DNA from: Aphidius gifuensis
Lineage: Eukaryota > Arthropoda > Insecta > Hymenoptera > Braconidae
Assembly: GCF_014905175.1 (NCBI RefSeq)
Contig: NC_057793.1
Coordinates: forward strand, 15,470,673-15,534,672
Direction of reading: 5' to 3'
DNA: 64,000 bases
Part shown: positions 47,291 through 60,035 of the stretch, piece after piece
How the letters are laid out: the number at the start of each line of letters is the position of its first letter
How positions within the stretch are numbered: the first letter of the stretch is position 1
The notes under the pieces: model-generated
What the model was told of the DNA's origin: nothing
The model's input: the letters and a program-made list of their open reading frames with translations, nothing else
Databases searched by the model: none
Position numbers and translations under genes: made by a program

Positions 47291-47760
47291 ACCTTAAAAG
47301 AGCAGATTGAGAAGTGAAGTGATAAGTTCACGTACACGTGCTAGATCTGTATAAGTAGCCTGATTATCAGTTCTGGTGGTATCTGCCATATTGTACATCA
47401 TAATTTTATTTCTTCTTCTATGGCTATCTCCCCATTTAGTCAAATTAAGTTTATTATTATTATTGTTGTCAGATTGATTTAGCTCTAGCTTGTTTACTCT
47501 GGTTTTAATTTTAGTAATATCTTTAGTTGTGTTTGTAACTTGCTCATTGCTGAACTATGTTGATCAAAAATACCCACAAGATCAAAATCTAGCTAAACAC
47601 AAGATGCTTTAAGATCAGTGCCGGAAGTGTTAAACACATCTCTGATATGTTCAAGAGAAGTTTCAAGATGCGATTGTAGCGTCACGACCGTGAGATCGAA
47701 CTTATTTTTAAAATCAGTAAAAGCAGCAGCAAAAAATTCAAATTTACAAGGATTATATAG
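47290..47760 (-). pseudogene. degenerate coiled-coil ORF fragment, perhaps retrotransposon ORF1
   Basis: The - strand reads FTDFKNKFDLTVVTLQSHLE, then, in other frames, KIKTRVNKLELNQ and YNMADTTRTDNQATYTDLA. The coiled-coil character and spacing resemble the middle of non-LTR ORF1 proteins, but stops are frequent and no zinc finger is visible. It abuts element E on the right. Low confidence. Confidence 0.3.
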
Positions 47761-47770
47761 ATATATATAT

Positions 47771-49064
47771 CCCGAGTAGAAATTCAGTTCAGGATATGAT
47801 CAAAACTGGATCTGAGATCAAGTTGCCTGATCAAGTTTTGATCAGACTACTTGATCAAGAATTGATCAAAACGTAACGCAAAAATGGATCAAGACTTGAT
47901 CAAGCTACCTGTTCAAGAATTTATCAAAACGTAAGGCGAAAATGGATCAAGACTTGATCAAGGTAACTGGTCAAGTCTTGATCAAGCTACCTGTTCAAGA
48001 ATTGATCAAAACGTAACGCAAAAATGGATCAAGGCTTGATTAAGATTTTTGATCAAAAAGTGATCAAGAAACATTATCAAAAAATGATTAAAAACAATTA
48101 TTTAACAAATCACTTTTTTTTTCTTTTTTTTTTTTTGAATCAGCTATCTACTTATTATTCCTGGGATAGAGATAGATGTGCTGAAATGAAAGACAAAGAA
48201 TATAATTAAGTAAATTTGCGCAACTAGACGGGATCGAACCTACGAACAACGGATTACTATTCTGAACGCACGCTTTAGCCCGCTCGGCTACCGGACGATC
48301 GATGCAATCGATAGTTTTTTAATCCTCATATTCTACATTCACTCACAAGAGGTAAAAAGAAAATGATAGATTCAGAGAAAGATTAATAATTGGAAAAAAA
48401 ATAATTGTGCAATATAATAAACATTCCTGAATAATTATTTTTGAATATATATTTTAATTAATAAAATACGAAATAATTTTTTTGTATTTATTCGTTAATT
48501 CGTAATAAAAAATTATGGATAGGTATTGAAATAAATTATTTAATAGAAGAAATATTATACAGAGCTGTCATCAGCTCTACATTTTAAATATGATGAAACT
48601 AAGAAAATGTTGATAATAATTTGACCAGGTTTACTTGTTCAAAATGTGATCAGGATACTTGATGTTGTCTTGAACAGGGAAAATTGTTTTAAAAAAATAT
48701 TTATCTTAAATCATCTAACTTGATGATTTTACGGACAAGATTTGACCAGACTTACTTGATCAGGATGTGATCAAGGCACTTGATCCTATCTTGAACAGGG
48801 AAACTTGTTTTAAAAAAATATTTATTTGAAATCATCCAACTTGATGATTTATTGATCAAGATTTGACCAGACTCACTTGATCAGGATGTGATCAAGACAC
48901 TTGATCCTATCTTGAACAAGTTAACTTGAAATTGAACGCAAAAAAATATCTTTATCAAATCCTGATCAGGATTCAATCAAGCTTCCTGAAATAAGGTAAC
49001 TTGATCAATTTTTGATCAGGATCGGATGTCAAATCCGTCGAGCCTGGCTCGATTTCTACTAGGG
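47771..49064. mobile_element. DNA element E (1.3 kb, TTGATCAAG words)
   Basis: CCCGAGTAGAAATTCAG at the left and the complement of CCCTAGTAGAAATCGAG at the right, flanked by AT on both sides (47769-47770, 49065-49066). Within about 280 bases of the left end GATCAAGACTTGATCAAG-type palindromic words recur about ten times; related GATCAGGATxTGATCAAG words fill the right 400 bases. A tRNA-like sequence lies in the middle. No coding sequence beyond low-complexity frames. Confidence 0.8.
48216..48300 (-). repeat. tRNA-Leu-like sequence inside element E
   Basis: Reading the - strand, A-box-like TAGCCGAGCGGGCTAAAGC (48272-48290), an anticodon-arm-like TGCGTTCAGAATAGTAATCC, and the B box GGTTCGATCCC (48230-48240). 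The order and the TGCGTTCAG segment recall tRNA-Leu. The acceptor stem is incomplete, so it is probably a tRNA relic or SINE head. Confidence 0.55.
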
Positions 49065-49066
49065 AT

Positions 49067-49998
49067 TATATCACTTCAAGATTGTGACGAAAGAAATCGT
49101 GGAAATGTCAGGGTATTTGAGTATTCAGAAAATTAAAACACATAAAGTCTCGTTGAAGAATTATTACGAAAAATTATTTATTTTTATTTTATTGATTCTA
49201 GGCTGCGGTCGCCGCCGGGCCCGCATAGGCACCTAGATCGCCGGTCCATTTTCCCTTCTCCTACTTTTTCTTTTGAGCCTCCATGATGGTCTAACCATCA
49301 CATACACATTATGTAGCGAGAATATAATGATTATTATTATTATAATAAGAGAACCATATAGCGTGATCATTAGTTTTAGTCCGTCATTGGAAATTCGGGA
49401 AGAGTTTCACCAGGACTTAACGTCTGATACCTAGAGAGCCTTTACGAGAGATCCAAACGATGTCAAGAGAACCAGTAGTGAACCAAGAGAGCCATAAAAA
49501 AAAAAATTATATCGGTTTAATTTTACATGGTAACACTGTAAAAATAAAAATGTTATTCATCAAATTTCATATAAACAAGTAAACACACAAAATTTACATG
49601 GTTCCTTGTAGAAATATACGGGTCCTACGGATATAAATTGTCAATTACCTGCTGAAAATAAGTACGCTCAATATTTACTATCCATAGTATAGAGAAATTA
49701 CTATAATTTAGATAAATATTCCTAATGACCATGTGATTATCTCAATTTACCAGAGATTTATATTTAGATACACTGTAAATAAATAAGGAAACCCCTGTAA
49801 AAATTACGATATTGTTTTTTTTTACATTGTGCCAACGTAAATAAAACCAAAGGCTTTGTATTTTATATACAAAAACCATATAATAATTACCAGGCATGTC
49901 ACGTCGATCCCAGCTGTCGTGGTTACCCTGTAAATTTCACAAAAAAATTCTCTCCGTGCGGATTCAATGTATTTCAATTATGATTATTTTTCATACAG
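49067..49998. other. non-coding sequence upstream of the first visible BBS7 exon
   Basis: Holds a short GC-rich island (49200-49250, GGCTGCGGTCGCCGCC) and a MITE-like right terminus ATTCTCTCCGTG at about 49947. I looked for the missing BBS7 N-terminal exon here and did not find it. Confidence 0.4.
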
Positions 49999-50699
49999 GT
50001 TTCAGAAAAGGAGAGCTCCAACTATCGTTCAAATCTCTTCCTGGTCCGAAAATTGAAAAAGTAATGTTGGGTGGATCGTTGAATTCTTCAAAAGACAAGA
50101 TTTTCATAGCATATAATAACTCCGTGAAAGGGTTTTCAAGAAAAGGAAAAATGTTTCTTGAATTTGACACGAGTCTGATTGATTCAATCACAGCAATGTA
50201 TGTTTTGGGACCGAATTTAGCAGCATGTGCACGTGATTTATATCATCGCTATGAAAATTGTAAAGATAGCGATTCTTATTTAGCTGGAGAAATTCTTCAT
50301 GATGTTGCTTTGATACCAGGTGATAATCAAACGGTATTAGCGATTCTAGCGTGTGGTGATAACGCTATTCGCGTTCTCACTGGCACTAAAAGACCCACAA
50401 TTCTTCGACTTCCTAGTGTACCTACTGTTCTTAAAGTTTGGACAGAAAGTAATACAGATTCATGTAACCGTATTTTGGTAGGCACAGTAGACGGAAGGAT
50501 TGGTTTATTGATACTACAAGGGTTGAAAACAATTCGTATTACGTGGATAATAAACTCGCCTGGTTCGGAAATTTCATCGTTGGATACATTTGAGCTTGAA
50601 GATGGAATCGATATTTTAGTTGGTCGACAAGACGGTATGGTTGAAGTTTATAATTTTACTGACGATGAAGATACAACACCAATTGTCAGATATTGTTAC
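49999..50699 (+). CDS. BBS7: BBS7 exon (N-terminal beta-propeller)
   Basis: Acceptor TTTTTCATACAG ends at 49998; donor GTAAGT starts at 50700. The exon completes one split codon and adds 233 codons, ending in phase 0. Motifs typical of BBS7: FRKGELQLSFKSLPGPKIEK, FIAYNNSVKGFSRKGK, ENCKDSDSYLAGEILHDVA, GDNAIRVLTG, ILVGTVDGRIGLL and DILVGRQDGMVEVYNF. They correspond roughly to residues 50-285 of the animal protein, its WD-like beta-propeller. BBS7 is a BBSome subunit that moves membrane cargo in cilia; in insects cilia occur in sensory neurons and sperm. An upstream exon for about 50 residues is expected but not found. The open frame extends back to 49896, but that part is intron. Confidence 0.93.
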
Positions 50700-51786
50700 G
50701 TAAGTATATAAAGATTTACTTGACTAATATATATGAAATCCAAATTTCAGCTTATTTCATTTTATATATATACACTAAGAGAATTTTTACGTTAATTTCA
50801 CGGAATAATACTACTAAACAACGCTCTAAGGTCATTCTGGTGGCTATTCAGTAATTTTGATATAAGCTATATTGATGACTTTCGTGGACTTTACATTGGA
50901 ACCCCATGACTATTTTTAAGTCCTGCTATATACGACATTGACCTTATGTATAATTAATGTCATTTTCATGGATAATTCCGGTCGAAAGTATATATTCACG
51001 CTTTAGCCCAGAAAAAGTCAATATTAAATAGCAATATTGACGGTTGCACGTGAAATCTAATCATTATCACGCATAATATTTTTTTCTACAATGACCGACT
51101 ATATCTTTCACGGGAAAACTACGTGAAAATAAATAAGAAACTTGAAAACTACGTGATTACCCTGTGAAAATTGATCGCAACATCATAACTCTACAGGGTA
51201 AAATAGTATATTATGTATCGAGGGCGAACAGTAGGTGATTAAAGAGATGAACGAAGTACAGGAAAATGAACAGCGAGTGGATTTCTCAGCATATCGGAAG
51301 ACGACCTGTCAGGCGAGTCTGAGATTCCCTTGAGCTAAGAAAACCACGATCTCTCTTCTCCTGTACTGAGTGAAATCTCTTCATGCAAGTGAAGATTCAC
51401 CTACTTCGCACGAAACGAATACGCTATTTTTTGTTACATAAATTAAGAAAAATACCTGGAAATAAATTAGCATCGTGAAATACGTACGGCCGTAATGCAG
51501 GTCGTCCTTTTTTGTTATTCCTTAGTGCCATTATTCTAGAATGCCGATTCGGCGCCAGCTATCTGAATATAAGTTTCCGCAGTGATGTGAAAAGATTTTA
51601 CTCATCGATTGTGATAGATGGCAAGCAGTGTTCAAATGTATTGGCTACCCCAAGCGATGTGAAAACATTTCTGCATTTCGTTGGCTATCTCGTTTTCATT
51701 ATATTGCGTATCGTGGGCAGTAGGATTCCAAGTGTTTTGCATGCTCGTGTTAATAAGAATCGTATTTTATATTTTTATATTTACAG
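50700..51786 (+). other. BBS7 intron, 1.1 kb
   Basis: GT-AG intron in phase 0. It contains an inverted repeat at about 51228-51410 (AGGTGATTAAAGAGATGAA facing its degenerate complement, and GTACAGGA facing TCCTGTAC). The 104-residue open frame ending inside it has no homology I can name and overlaps the acceptor, so I do not call it. Confidence 0.7.
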
Positions 51787-52052
51787 AATGCTGAAGAAAG
51801 TATCAGTTCAGTTGTTGGAGGTATAATTGGAGCAGTGGGTTATCCAGAAATTTTGGTGACAACTTATTCCGGTAAAATTTTCGGATTAACAACACGACCA
51901 CCTGGCTCTTTAGAAATCATGACAAGTATGAAAGTTCTTGATCGCATAAAAATGGAGATTCTAGAGTTGGAGCAAATACTCGCTGAAGAAAGCGAAATCA
52001 CAGAATTTTCTGGTGATAATTTACTACCTTTGGTCTTGTCTGCTAACTACAG
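51787..52052 (+). CDS. BBS7: BBS7 exon (end of propeller and coiled-coil linker)
   Basis: Acceptor TATTTACAG, donor AG/GTATTG. The exon starts in phase 0 and ends two bases into a codon. It encodes NAEESISSVVGGIIGAVGYP, EILVTTYSGKIFGLTTRPPG and a helical EILELEQILAEESEITE, then LLPLVLSANY. This matches the BBS7 segment with IVVSTYSGxVxGLTT followed by a coiled coil that pairs with BBS2. The following intron is 9.5 kb. Confidence 0.92.
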
Positions 52053-52517
52053 GTATTGAATGATTAATTTAGCCAGTATATTTAGTTTTCAGAAATAAAT
52101 TAATTTTCAAATCGTCCTGAACTTTACTCAAAAAAACACAAAGTTGAAACGAATAGAGAAGACGGAATCAATTCAGCTTACATTTCAAAAAAATGTTGAG
52201 TTCTTGATGGGTTCATGAGTTTTCTGAAAAAAATGTACGAAAAAGAACGATGAATTGGCCAGCCCCATATACGCCTAGAGTCGATCAATATCAGACATTG
52301 ATTGTAAGAGTGATGAATGTTTAGGCTTCCCGCTTTGACGTCTGATCACCCTAAAGTCTGTTGCACTATGTTACGTACCAGGCTAATTAATTTATATTAT
52401 CTATGAAATAACAAAAAAAGAAGAATGTTAAACTAGAAAAATACTAATATAATAACTTGAAAATAATATAACTTAATGAGCCTGAAATTTAACTTATTTT
52501 TTCAAAATCCTCTTGTT

Positions 52518-55395
52518 TTGTTATTCCCTACAGGGTAACGGGTTAGGAGAGAATGTGTAATTCTGTAGATTGTACCTTGTTGTTGTGGTTTATCCAAAAT
52601 CAAATTGTAGAAAGCGTGTCAATCCGGATGGTCGCCTAATGATGTTCATAATTTAGAATAATCCAACCCCGGAGAAAACTCACAGTCAATATTTATGATT
52701 TAGGAAGGGTAAAATTTGTAGGAATAATAATTTGTCACAGTTATTTATTGATATTTGAATTCACTGATTATATTATTTATTTATTATGACATTTGAAAAT
52801 TTAAATGTAATTTTATTTATTTTTAATTTGATTAAAATGATCAATAATTTTTTATTTAAATTCATTAACTTATTATATTGTATTTGATTCCGAAAAAATA
52901 AAAAATGATTTCAATTTAGTGAGACGTTAATCAAACAAAAGTTTTCACGAGAGTGACGCTCCTTACAAATTAAAAATTGAAAATTCCCATAAAATTATAA
53001 ACTAAGGTAGAGATGATAAAAAGTGGGACCATAGTTGAACCAATCATATTTAAGGGTTCCCATGGTAGTCAGCATTTATCATTTGTTTAAACATTTTATT
53101 ATTAATAATTTATTAAACTCAACGGATACAAAATATCAATTTGCGAAGGTGACTTTAAACTATGGTTTGCAAAAATGATTTTAAATAAAAAAAATATAAT
53201 ATATGAGAAAAAGTAAAATGTTAATTTTGCTAAAAGAATTAAAAATAATTATAAAAAATAAGAAGGAAAACTTTTAATTGCTTACTCGGTATTTCATATC
53301 TCTTGAATTTAATAACTTGTTAATTTATTTATTCAATAAATAATTATTTTAATACTAATACGTAACAAATATTCCAAGAATCTTGATCGAATCTTAATCT
53401 AGATTGGATCAATTGACCCTCGCTCAAGACCCCTTGCTGTGATCCATGGTTGATTTCACGGAATGTGTGGATAGATTAATGTGCGTGGATAGATCAATCG
53501 CGGTTCGATTCGAAGTTTGATAACGGCAGGGGGTCGTGGGTTAATCTAATAGAGGGAGGGGGAGGATGTTTTCATATAATTACTCAGCCCACTCGAATTC
53601 CAATTACCGCCATTTTGGATTTTTATAATCACTACTGCATAGTGCCTTTATTATTCCTTTTTTCAAAAAAATTTTGCAGTTCTTAAAACTTCTAATTTTA
53701 ACGATAAAAGTACGGCAGAAAAGTTTTCTTTTTACATTATTTTAAAAGTTTTAACATGCAATTATTCCATCCTAAAATAAACAAAAATGAAGAAAAGATT
53801 GGATTTATACAATGTTCAATCGCTGGAAAAATTTACCAGTCGAAAACTATACTCGAGTGAAGGTGTTCCCTCATTTCACGTCTCATCTTGATTCGAAACG
53901 AGTCAGGTCTTCCTATTTCAGGAATTCCAATTTGATTCTGATTGAGATTAAATCAGGATACCTCAACTTATCTTGGATAGGGTCTCCTTAATCCGATTTA
54001 AACAAGATGTCATCAGGATCCCTTTACTTATCTTGGATACGGTTGCCTAAACCAATCCTGACCATGCCCCATCAGGATGAGGTATTTCAAAAATTTTATA
54101 TGGTTTATTAAAGTTTTCTTTTCAGGATATCATCAGGCAAATCTTAATATATCCCGAACACCGTAACCTGATCTAATTCTGACCACAAAAACATCAGGAT
54201 AAATTGGTCAAATGAATGTATGTTTTTGTTCGTTTACTAAGTTTTTACTTTTATTAAATCATATCAAGAGGCACGGTAGTGCCTCGAGTCAAGTATGAGA
54301 GAGAAATATATATGTGTTGATGAGAATATGTGTGAGATGAAATTAACTACTACTATCGTGCTTTATTATACATCAAATATTTTGTCCCCTTCCGTCCCAA
54401 ATCTTTTAGAAATTTAATTAAAATATGATAGAGTTAAATGAGGATGCTGAGATTTGGTAATGATCCCATAAATCGATGTCAAACTTTTTTTTTAAAAAAA
54501 ACAGATTTTTTCGTTGCGATTAGATATTCTTAAAGCATAATTGATATTTACGGTCTTTGCGTTTTTATCAAACCGACCAGATATCTTCCGTTCAGTTGGT
54601 AAAACTTTACAATTACTTCTCTTCTCTTTCTTACGACCTCTCCTTTTTTTAGTGTTTATATTTTGGCTGCACTGGAGTATGTTATTATTTGTTTGTATTC
54701 ACGACATAACCTCCAAACTACTTTGACAGCATAAATGAATAAATTGTTTACTTTACAAAAAGATGTGATATCTCAACAAAAAAAAAAAAAAGTGTCAAGT
54801 ATTCGAAATTGTCACTAATTGTGAGTATATTAATTAAGAGGTGATACCAAAAAGACAAGAAGAAAATATATTTTTGACGAATGTAATTAAGTCTTAACTA
54901 TTGAAAAAAAAAATTTCAAACTTGACCCCACCTGGTTTTTCTCAAATAAAATTTCAGTATTCAAGACATATATTTTACATCAGGTGGGGTCAAGTTTAAA
55001 AACTCTTTTTTCAATAGTTAAGACTTAATTACATTCGTCAAAAATCTATTTTCTTTTTGTCTTTCTGGTATCATCTTAAAAACCATATACTCACCAGTGT
55101 TTAATTTCAAAACTCTCGGCTACTTTATAAACTTTGTTTTTTTTTGTTGAGATCATTGTTACTTCAAAAAATTATTCAGGTTGATTTCAAAATGATGTTT
55201 ACTTTTTATATTTTTTCTCGTCTTTTTTTTCAGATCCATACCTAATTTTGATTTAGCTTTCATTGTATCAGCTATACCACAAATAGCTATTTTTTACCTA
55301 TGGAAGAGTCTTTTGCAACTAACTGTTTTGAAGCTCTCTTCGTAAGACCTCGATTAGCTTGATTTTTCACATTGATATTATCTTAATTTTTGGAG
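52518..55395 (-). pseudogene. older adintovirus/Polinton relic in the BBS7 intron
   Basis: The block with CTACAGGGTAACGGGTTAGG (52531-52550) and CCCATGGTAGTCAGCA (about 53057) follows the same order as 25602 and 25973 in the main provirus. At 55247-55390 the - strand encodes VKNQANRGLTKRASKQLVAK, similar to the PLA2 C-terminal part (VRNQADRDFAERAW at the homologous place). Orientation and gene order match. No open frame survives; the catalytic part of PLA2 is not seen. Confidence 0.6.
54767..55156. mobile_element. foldback MITE, about 390 bases
   Basis: Outer GATxTCAACAAAAAAA and its complement, inner arms AATGTAATTAAGTCTTAACT and complement, and AACTTGACCCCACCTG facing CAGGTGGGGTCAAGTT. It lies inside the provirus relic, so it inserted later. 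Confidence 0.8.
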
Positions 55396-56512
55396 CACTT
55401 TGGTGAATAAAACTAGGCGGGTTATATCATAATGTGACATCATATGCTATCAACTGACAAAAATTACTGTGAATCTTCTGACATATCTGTTTCCCAGAAT
55501 TCGTCGGAAAACGCCGGAATTTCTAAGGTTATTTGGACTTCGAACAAACTCCGACAAATTTTTTGTAGTAGATTAGTCATAATATGGCATAACTTTTTAT
55601 GTTATTTTATGGCATTTTATGTCACTTTTTAAAAGATTATATTGTAATCTAGAAAATTTCTGATATTCGTTGGACATAATTATTTACTTTTTTCTCGTTT
55701 TCACTTTTTTTAATCAATGACTCAAGAATTAATTATTTGGATGTTTTTATTGTTATAGTTGGTGACGATTTCTTTATAGATAAGATGAATCCGTATCTTA
55801 TATATAGGAACTAGTTGTGAAATGAGCGCATGCAAATAATTCTGAATAATAACGTACAAGAAGAACTGTAAGAAAAATCCTATCCCTCTGAAAATTTCTC
55901 ACGTAATAATTAAATGACAATGTCACGTAATTGGAACAGTAACGTGAATCAAAAAAAAAAAAATTTTTCCTAAAAAAGTCGGTATGAAAACGATTTCGCA
56001 AAACTTGACAGAATTTGTCATATTTTTTTATATTCTGATATAATTTTTGAATGTTAGAATATGCCATTTTCTAGTAAATGAATTTTTTCGAAATATATCA
56101 TGTTCTGTCAGACTTTGTTAGATTATGTCATATTATGTCATGTTACGCCATAATCCGTCGAATTATTTTCACCAGAACAATATCATACTATTTACAAGCA
56201 GCGTTTGGTAAATTTACGAATGATTGTATTACCAAAAAAAGAAAAAAGAAAAAAATAATTTTGAAAATATAAGTGAAATAAAAAAATAAGAAATCCATTA
56301 AAAATTTATATAGTTCAGAGTGATACCGATTTTAGTGGCAAGGTCGTTAATTTACCATTACGAAGGCATCTTTTTAAAAAATTTATCAACAAACGGCGCA
56401 CGCAGGTGTCTTACGCCATCTATCAATAGTCACTTTACTGCGATCTAAAATACTGTCTGAAGCTAGGTTTTTCGGTATATACACCAATTATTTTCTTGCT
56501 GCGGTCTTTAAT

Positions 56513-57365
56513 TTTGTATCAATTAGAGGCACTAGAAGCTCTATATATGGTTATCATCAATGAATATTATTATATTATGAATATTATTCCAACAATAGCT
56601 ACAAATTTAATATAACTAGTTGATTGGTAAATAATTTTTGTCACACTATGATCTAAAATACTGACTTGGAGTTCGTGGAAGTATTTCAGATCGCATCGAG
56701 ATTTAACTTTGTATAAATTAGAGGCACTAAAAGCTCTATATATTACTATCATCAATAAATATTATTATTTTATAATTATTTTATAAATATTATTCCAACA
56801 ATAGCTACAAATTCAATAACTAGTTGATTGATGAATAATTTTTGTCACACTATGATCTGAAATACCGACTGGAGATTCTTGGAAGTATTTCAGATCGCAT
56901 CGGGAACCAACTTGGTATAAATTAGGGTCACTAAAAGCTCTATATATTACTATTATCAATAAACATTATCATTTCTCAATTATTTTATCAATGTTATTCC
57001 AACAATAGCTAGAACTTTATCAACTAGTTGATTGGTGAATAATTTTTGTCACACTATGATCTGAAATACCGACTGGGGATTCGTAGAAGTATTTCAGATC
57101 GCATCGAGATTTAACTTTGTATAAATTAGGGGCACTAAAAGCAAACAATAGCTACAAATTCAATAACTAGTTGATTGGTGAATAATATCTGTCACTATGA
57201 TCTGAAATACTGACTGGGAATTATTGGATTATTTCAGATTATCGAATTACTTTGTATAAATTAGGGGCACTAAAAGCTTTATATATTACTATCATCAATA
57301 AATATTATTATTTTATAATTAACTTGGTAAAAAGTACAGACACTAAAAGCTAATACACTATGTAT
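56513..57365 (+). repeat. tandem repeat, period about 200 bases
   Basis: GGCACTAAAAGCTCTATATA recurs near 56527, 56725, 56938, 57131, 57267 and 57342. Each unit also has CAACAATAGCTACAAATT, AACTAGTTGATTGxTGAATAA and TATTTCAGATCGCATCG. The first four spacings are about 190-215 bases; the last two units are shortened. Intronic in BBS7. Confidence 0.85.
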
Positions 57366-58235
57366 CAATAATATTCTTATAAAATACTGTTATTTATGTA
57401 TTATGTATTATTATTATTGTATATGTATTATTTCAACAATGATTACAAATACTGACAATTGAATAGTTCAAAATTCGTTGATTGTTTTTTTTCTTTCATA
57501 AAATATGGCAACTTCGTAGTAGCACACACACAACAATAAAATATAAAGCAAATCCAAACGTTTTACCGCAATATTTTGAGGCAGTGTTCAGCGTTGGATA
57601 GTTTGACGATAATGTCTGACAATGTCATACGTTTAATACTGCCTTGCAGTATCGCAGATCGCAGCAAAGATTCAAAAATATTGGCAAAACAATCCTGCGC
57701 AATAACCAGCGTACGCAACTACAGTTATGCCAATGTTAATTTGTTAACTAATGTACTTACAATCTTTAACATGAGTCGTTTCATACAACTATTATTTTGA
57801 TTAGTAATAATAATGAGAGGCCCTAGAAATCACAGGAAATGATAAAAAACAAGGTATGGTGCAACTAGCATCGCTACGCCATTTTTAAACTTTCGCTGCC
57901 ATATGACATACTGCTAATCCGATAGAGCAGGTTGACCAATCAATATTCTGGGGCGAATTTATCAGATACAAGACGCCAACTTGGTAAAAACTTCAAATAT
58001 CGACAAAATCGACAGAAATTTATTTTTTACAAAAAAACGGGGGGCCGGTTTATCATATATTTATATCTTTTTGAATAAGGCACCAAAAAATCCGATAATA
58101 GGCTCATTTGAAAGAGGAACCTCGATTTATATACTCAAACTGTTGTTATTTTTTTTTTTCGATTGCTCAATCAAAAGATATAGACTTGACTATGAATCAA
58201 TGACGTCACACACACGAACTTAAAAGACATATATT

Positions 58236-58285
58236 CCCGGCAGTCTCTCGTTTTTAAACAACTTTAACGAGAGACCCTACCGGGT
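58236..58285. repeat. 50-base hairpin with CCCGGCAG and CTACCGGG ends
   Basis: CCCGGCAGTCTCTCG faces CGAGAGACCCTACCGGG around a short AT loop. It might be a minimal relative of the shared-terminus elements, but its ends differ after GGTAG. Confidence 0.5.
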
Positions 58286-58302
58286 TATTTATTTATTTAC
58301 AA

Positions 58303-58303
<1 letters not shown>

Positions 58304-58355
<52 letters not shown>

Positions 58356-58400
58356 GTGTGTTATTAGCGTTTACTATTATTATTATTATTATTAATATTA
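58304..58400 (+). repeat. (ATT)n microsatellite next to N copy 3
   Basis: An array of ATT, immediately followed by the truncated terminus of N copy 3, mirroring the arrangement at 12907 for copy 2. Confidence 0.95.
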
Positions 58401-58404
58401 ATAT

Positions 58405-59493
58405 TAGGGCTATGTTATTAAATCTCTTAAATCGTTTTCAAAAGTAACAATACAATAATAGTACATTTTTCTTTATTTTTCTGAAAATCGGTTTTTTTTT
58501 TTTCTTTTGTTCAAGTTAAGGCAAGCTATAACTGTTAGAATCAACAGAATGACTTCATATTAGGCTCAAAAAACGTGGTTTTTAAAACTCTATCGCCCTT
58601 TAAGGAGTTTATCCTGATTCCAATAGTCAATTTTTTTCTATTTTTAAAACAAAAGAGACAAAAATATTTCAAAAATTCTATTTTTTACTATTTTATGAAA
58701 ACTATAATTTTTTTTGAAAAAAGTTTCGAGTAAAAGTTGTAGGATTTTACCACACATGCTTTTTAAGTCTTATACAAAATATTCAGGACGATTTTGTCGA
58801 AAGTTAGAGCGTTTTTCAGAAATTACTCGAAAACTAGGAATGCAATAACTTTTGATAAAATTGTAGTAGAGACTTCGTATTAGGCTCAAACAACGCGTCT
58901 TCTGAAACCCCATCGCCCTTCATGAGAAAGGGCATTATCTGTTTAGTCACTTTTTTTTTTTTTAAAAAAACTAAATTAAAAAACAAAAAAACGGTTTTTT
59001 TTTAATTTTTATGAAAAATATGATTCATAGATCAAAATTTTTTTGGAGAGGCGATAGAATTTTCGAATACGCATGTTTTAAGCCTGAAGTCTCTAACACC
59101 ATTTCATCATGGGTTATCGTTTGCCTAAAAAAAGAAAACGGCACAAGCTATAACTCAAAATAGAGTAGTCACAGAGGTTTCATATTAGGCTTAAAATAAT
59201 CGTTTTTTAAAATTCTATAACTTATTCAAATGAATTTTTATCGTACGAATAGTATTTTTCGTGCAAAAAAAAAAAAAAAAAACACAATTTTTTTTTTTTT
59301 CGTTTTTTGGGAAAAAAAAAATGGCTAAATAGATAATGTTTTTTTTTATTAGGGGCGATAGAATTTCCAGAGCCGCTTCTTTTGAGCCAAATCCGAAGTC
59401 TTTACGACAATTAGTTTAGAAGTTATGAACGTTTTTTTTTTTGGGGGGATAAATCCAATACTGCGGCTGAGCCTTTCGCTCCTAGCCTCCGTA
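58405..59493 (-). repeat. dispersed repeat N, copy 3
   Basis: Opposite in orientation to copies 1 and 2, ending with the complement of ACGGAGGCTAGGAGCG. It lacks the CTAGCCGGAG...GCCCCAAC end. Nearly collinear with copy 4. Confidence 0.8.
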
Positions 59494-60035
59494 AAAGTAC
59501 CTTTTTCAATACACTATAATGAACATAAAAATTCTAAACATAAATATTTATCAAGAATACTATTTTTCTTTTACTTCATTTAAAAAAGTATAAATAAATT
59601 GTATTGTAAAATTATCGTACAATTACAATAATAATTTTCTCTTCCAAACTAACACATCAATGTCTATTTCTCTTTTTTTAAAACATAAAATTAGTCAATA
59701 TTATAAATAAATTATTATTGTATAATAATTCAATATTATGTTTTGAATTTAGAAAATATTATTTTATATAAACAATAATAATGGGTATATTCATCTTATA
59801 AATGAAAAATACTTGCATATACAAGTATATATATGTACAATATGAACTTTACTTCGCCTAACAAATGCAAGTATAACTAATAAATACAAATAAAATACTT
59901 GTATATTAATATATACAACGGCACATATATATATAATAATAAATAAATTAAATATATAAATACTCGCATTTAAATTCATCTATACTACAGAACGCCTGAT
60001 GGTAACGGTTACCAGAAAATGGATTCCTGCCCAGT

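Noticed and set aside
48216..48300. Functional tRNA-Leu gene
   Set aside because: A and B boxes are good but the acceptor stem does not pair and it lies inside a transposon.
44100..49990. BBS7 first exon
   Set aside because: No + strand exon with a GDHDG-like motif and a matching phase was found; it probably lies further upstream or is missing from the window.
51512..51826. 104-codon ORF ahead of a BBS7 exon
   Set aside because: Lies in the intron, crosses the splice acceptor in a different frame from BBS7 and has no recognisable motif.
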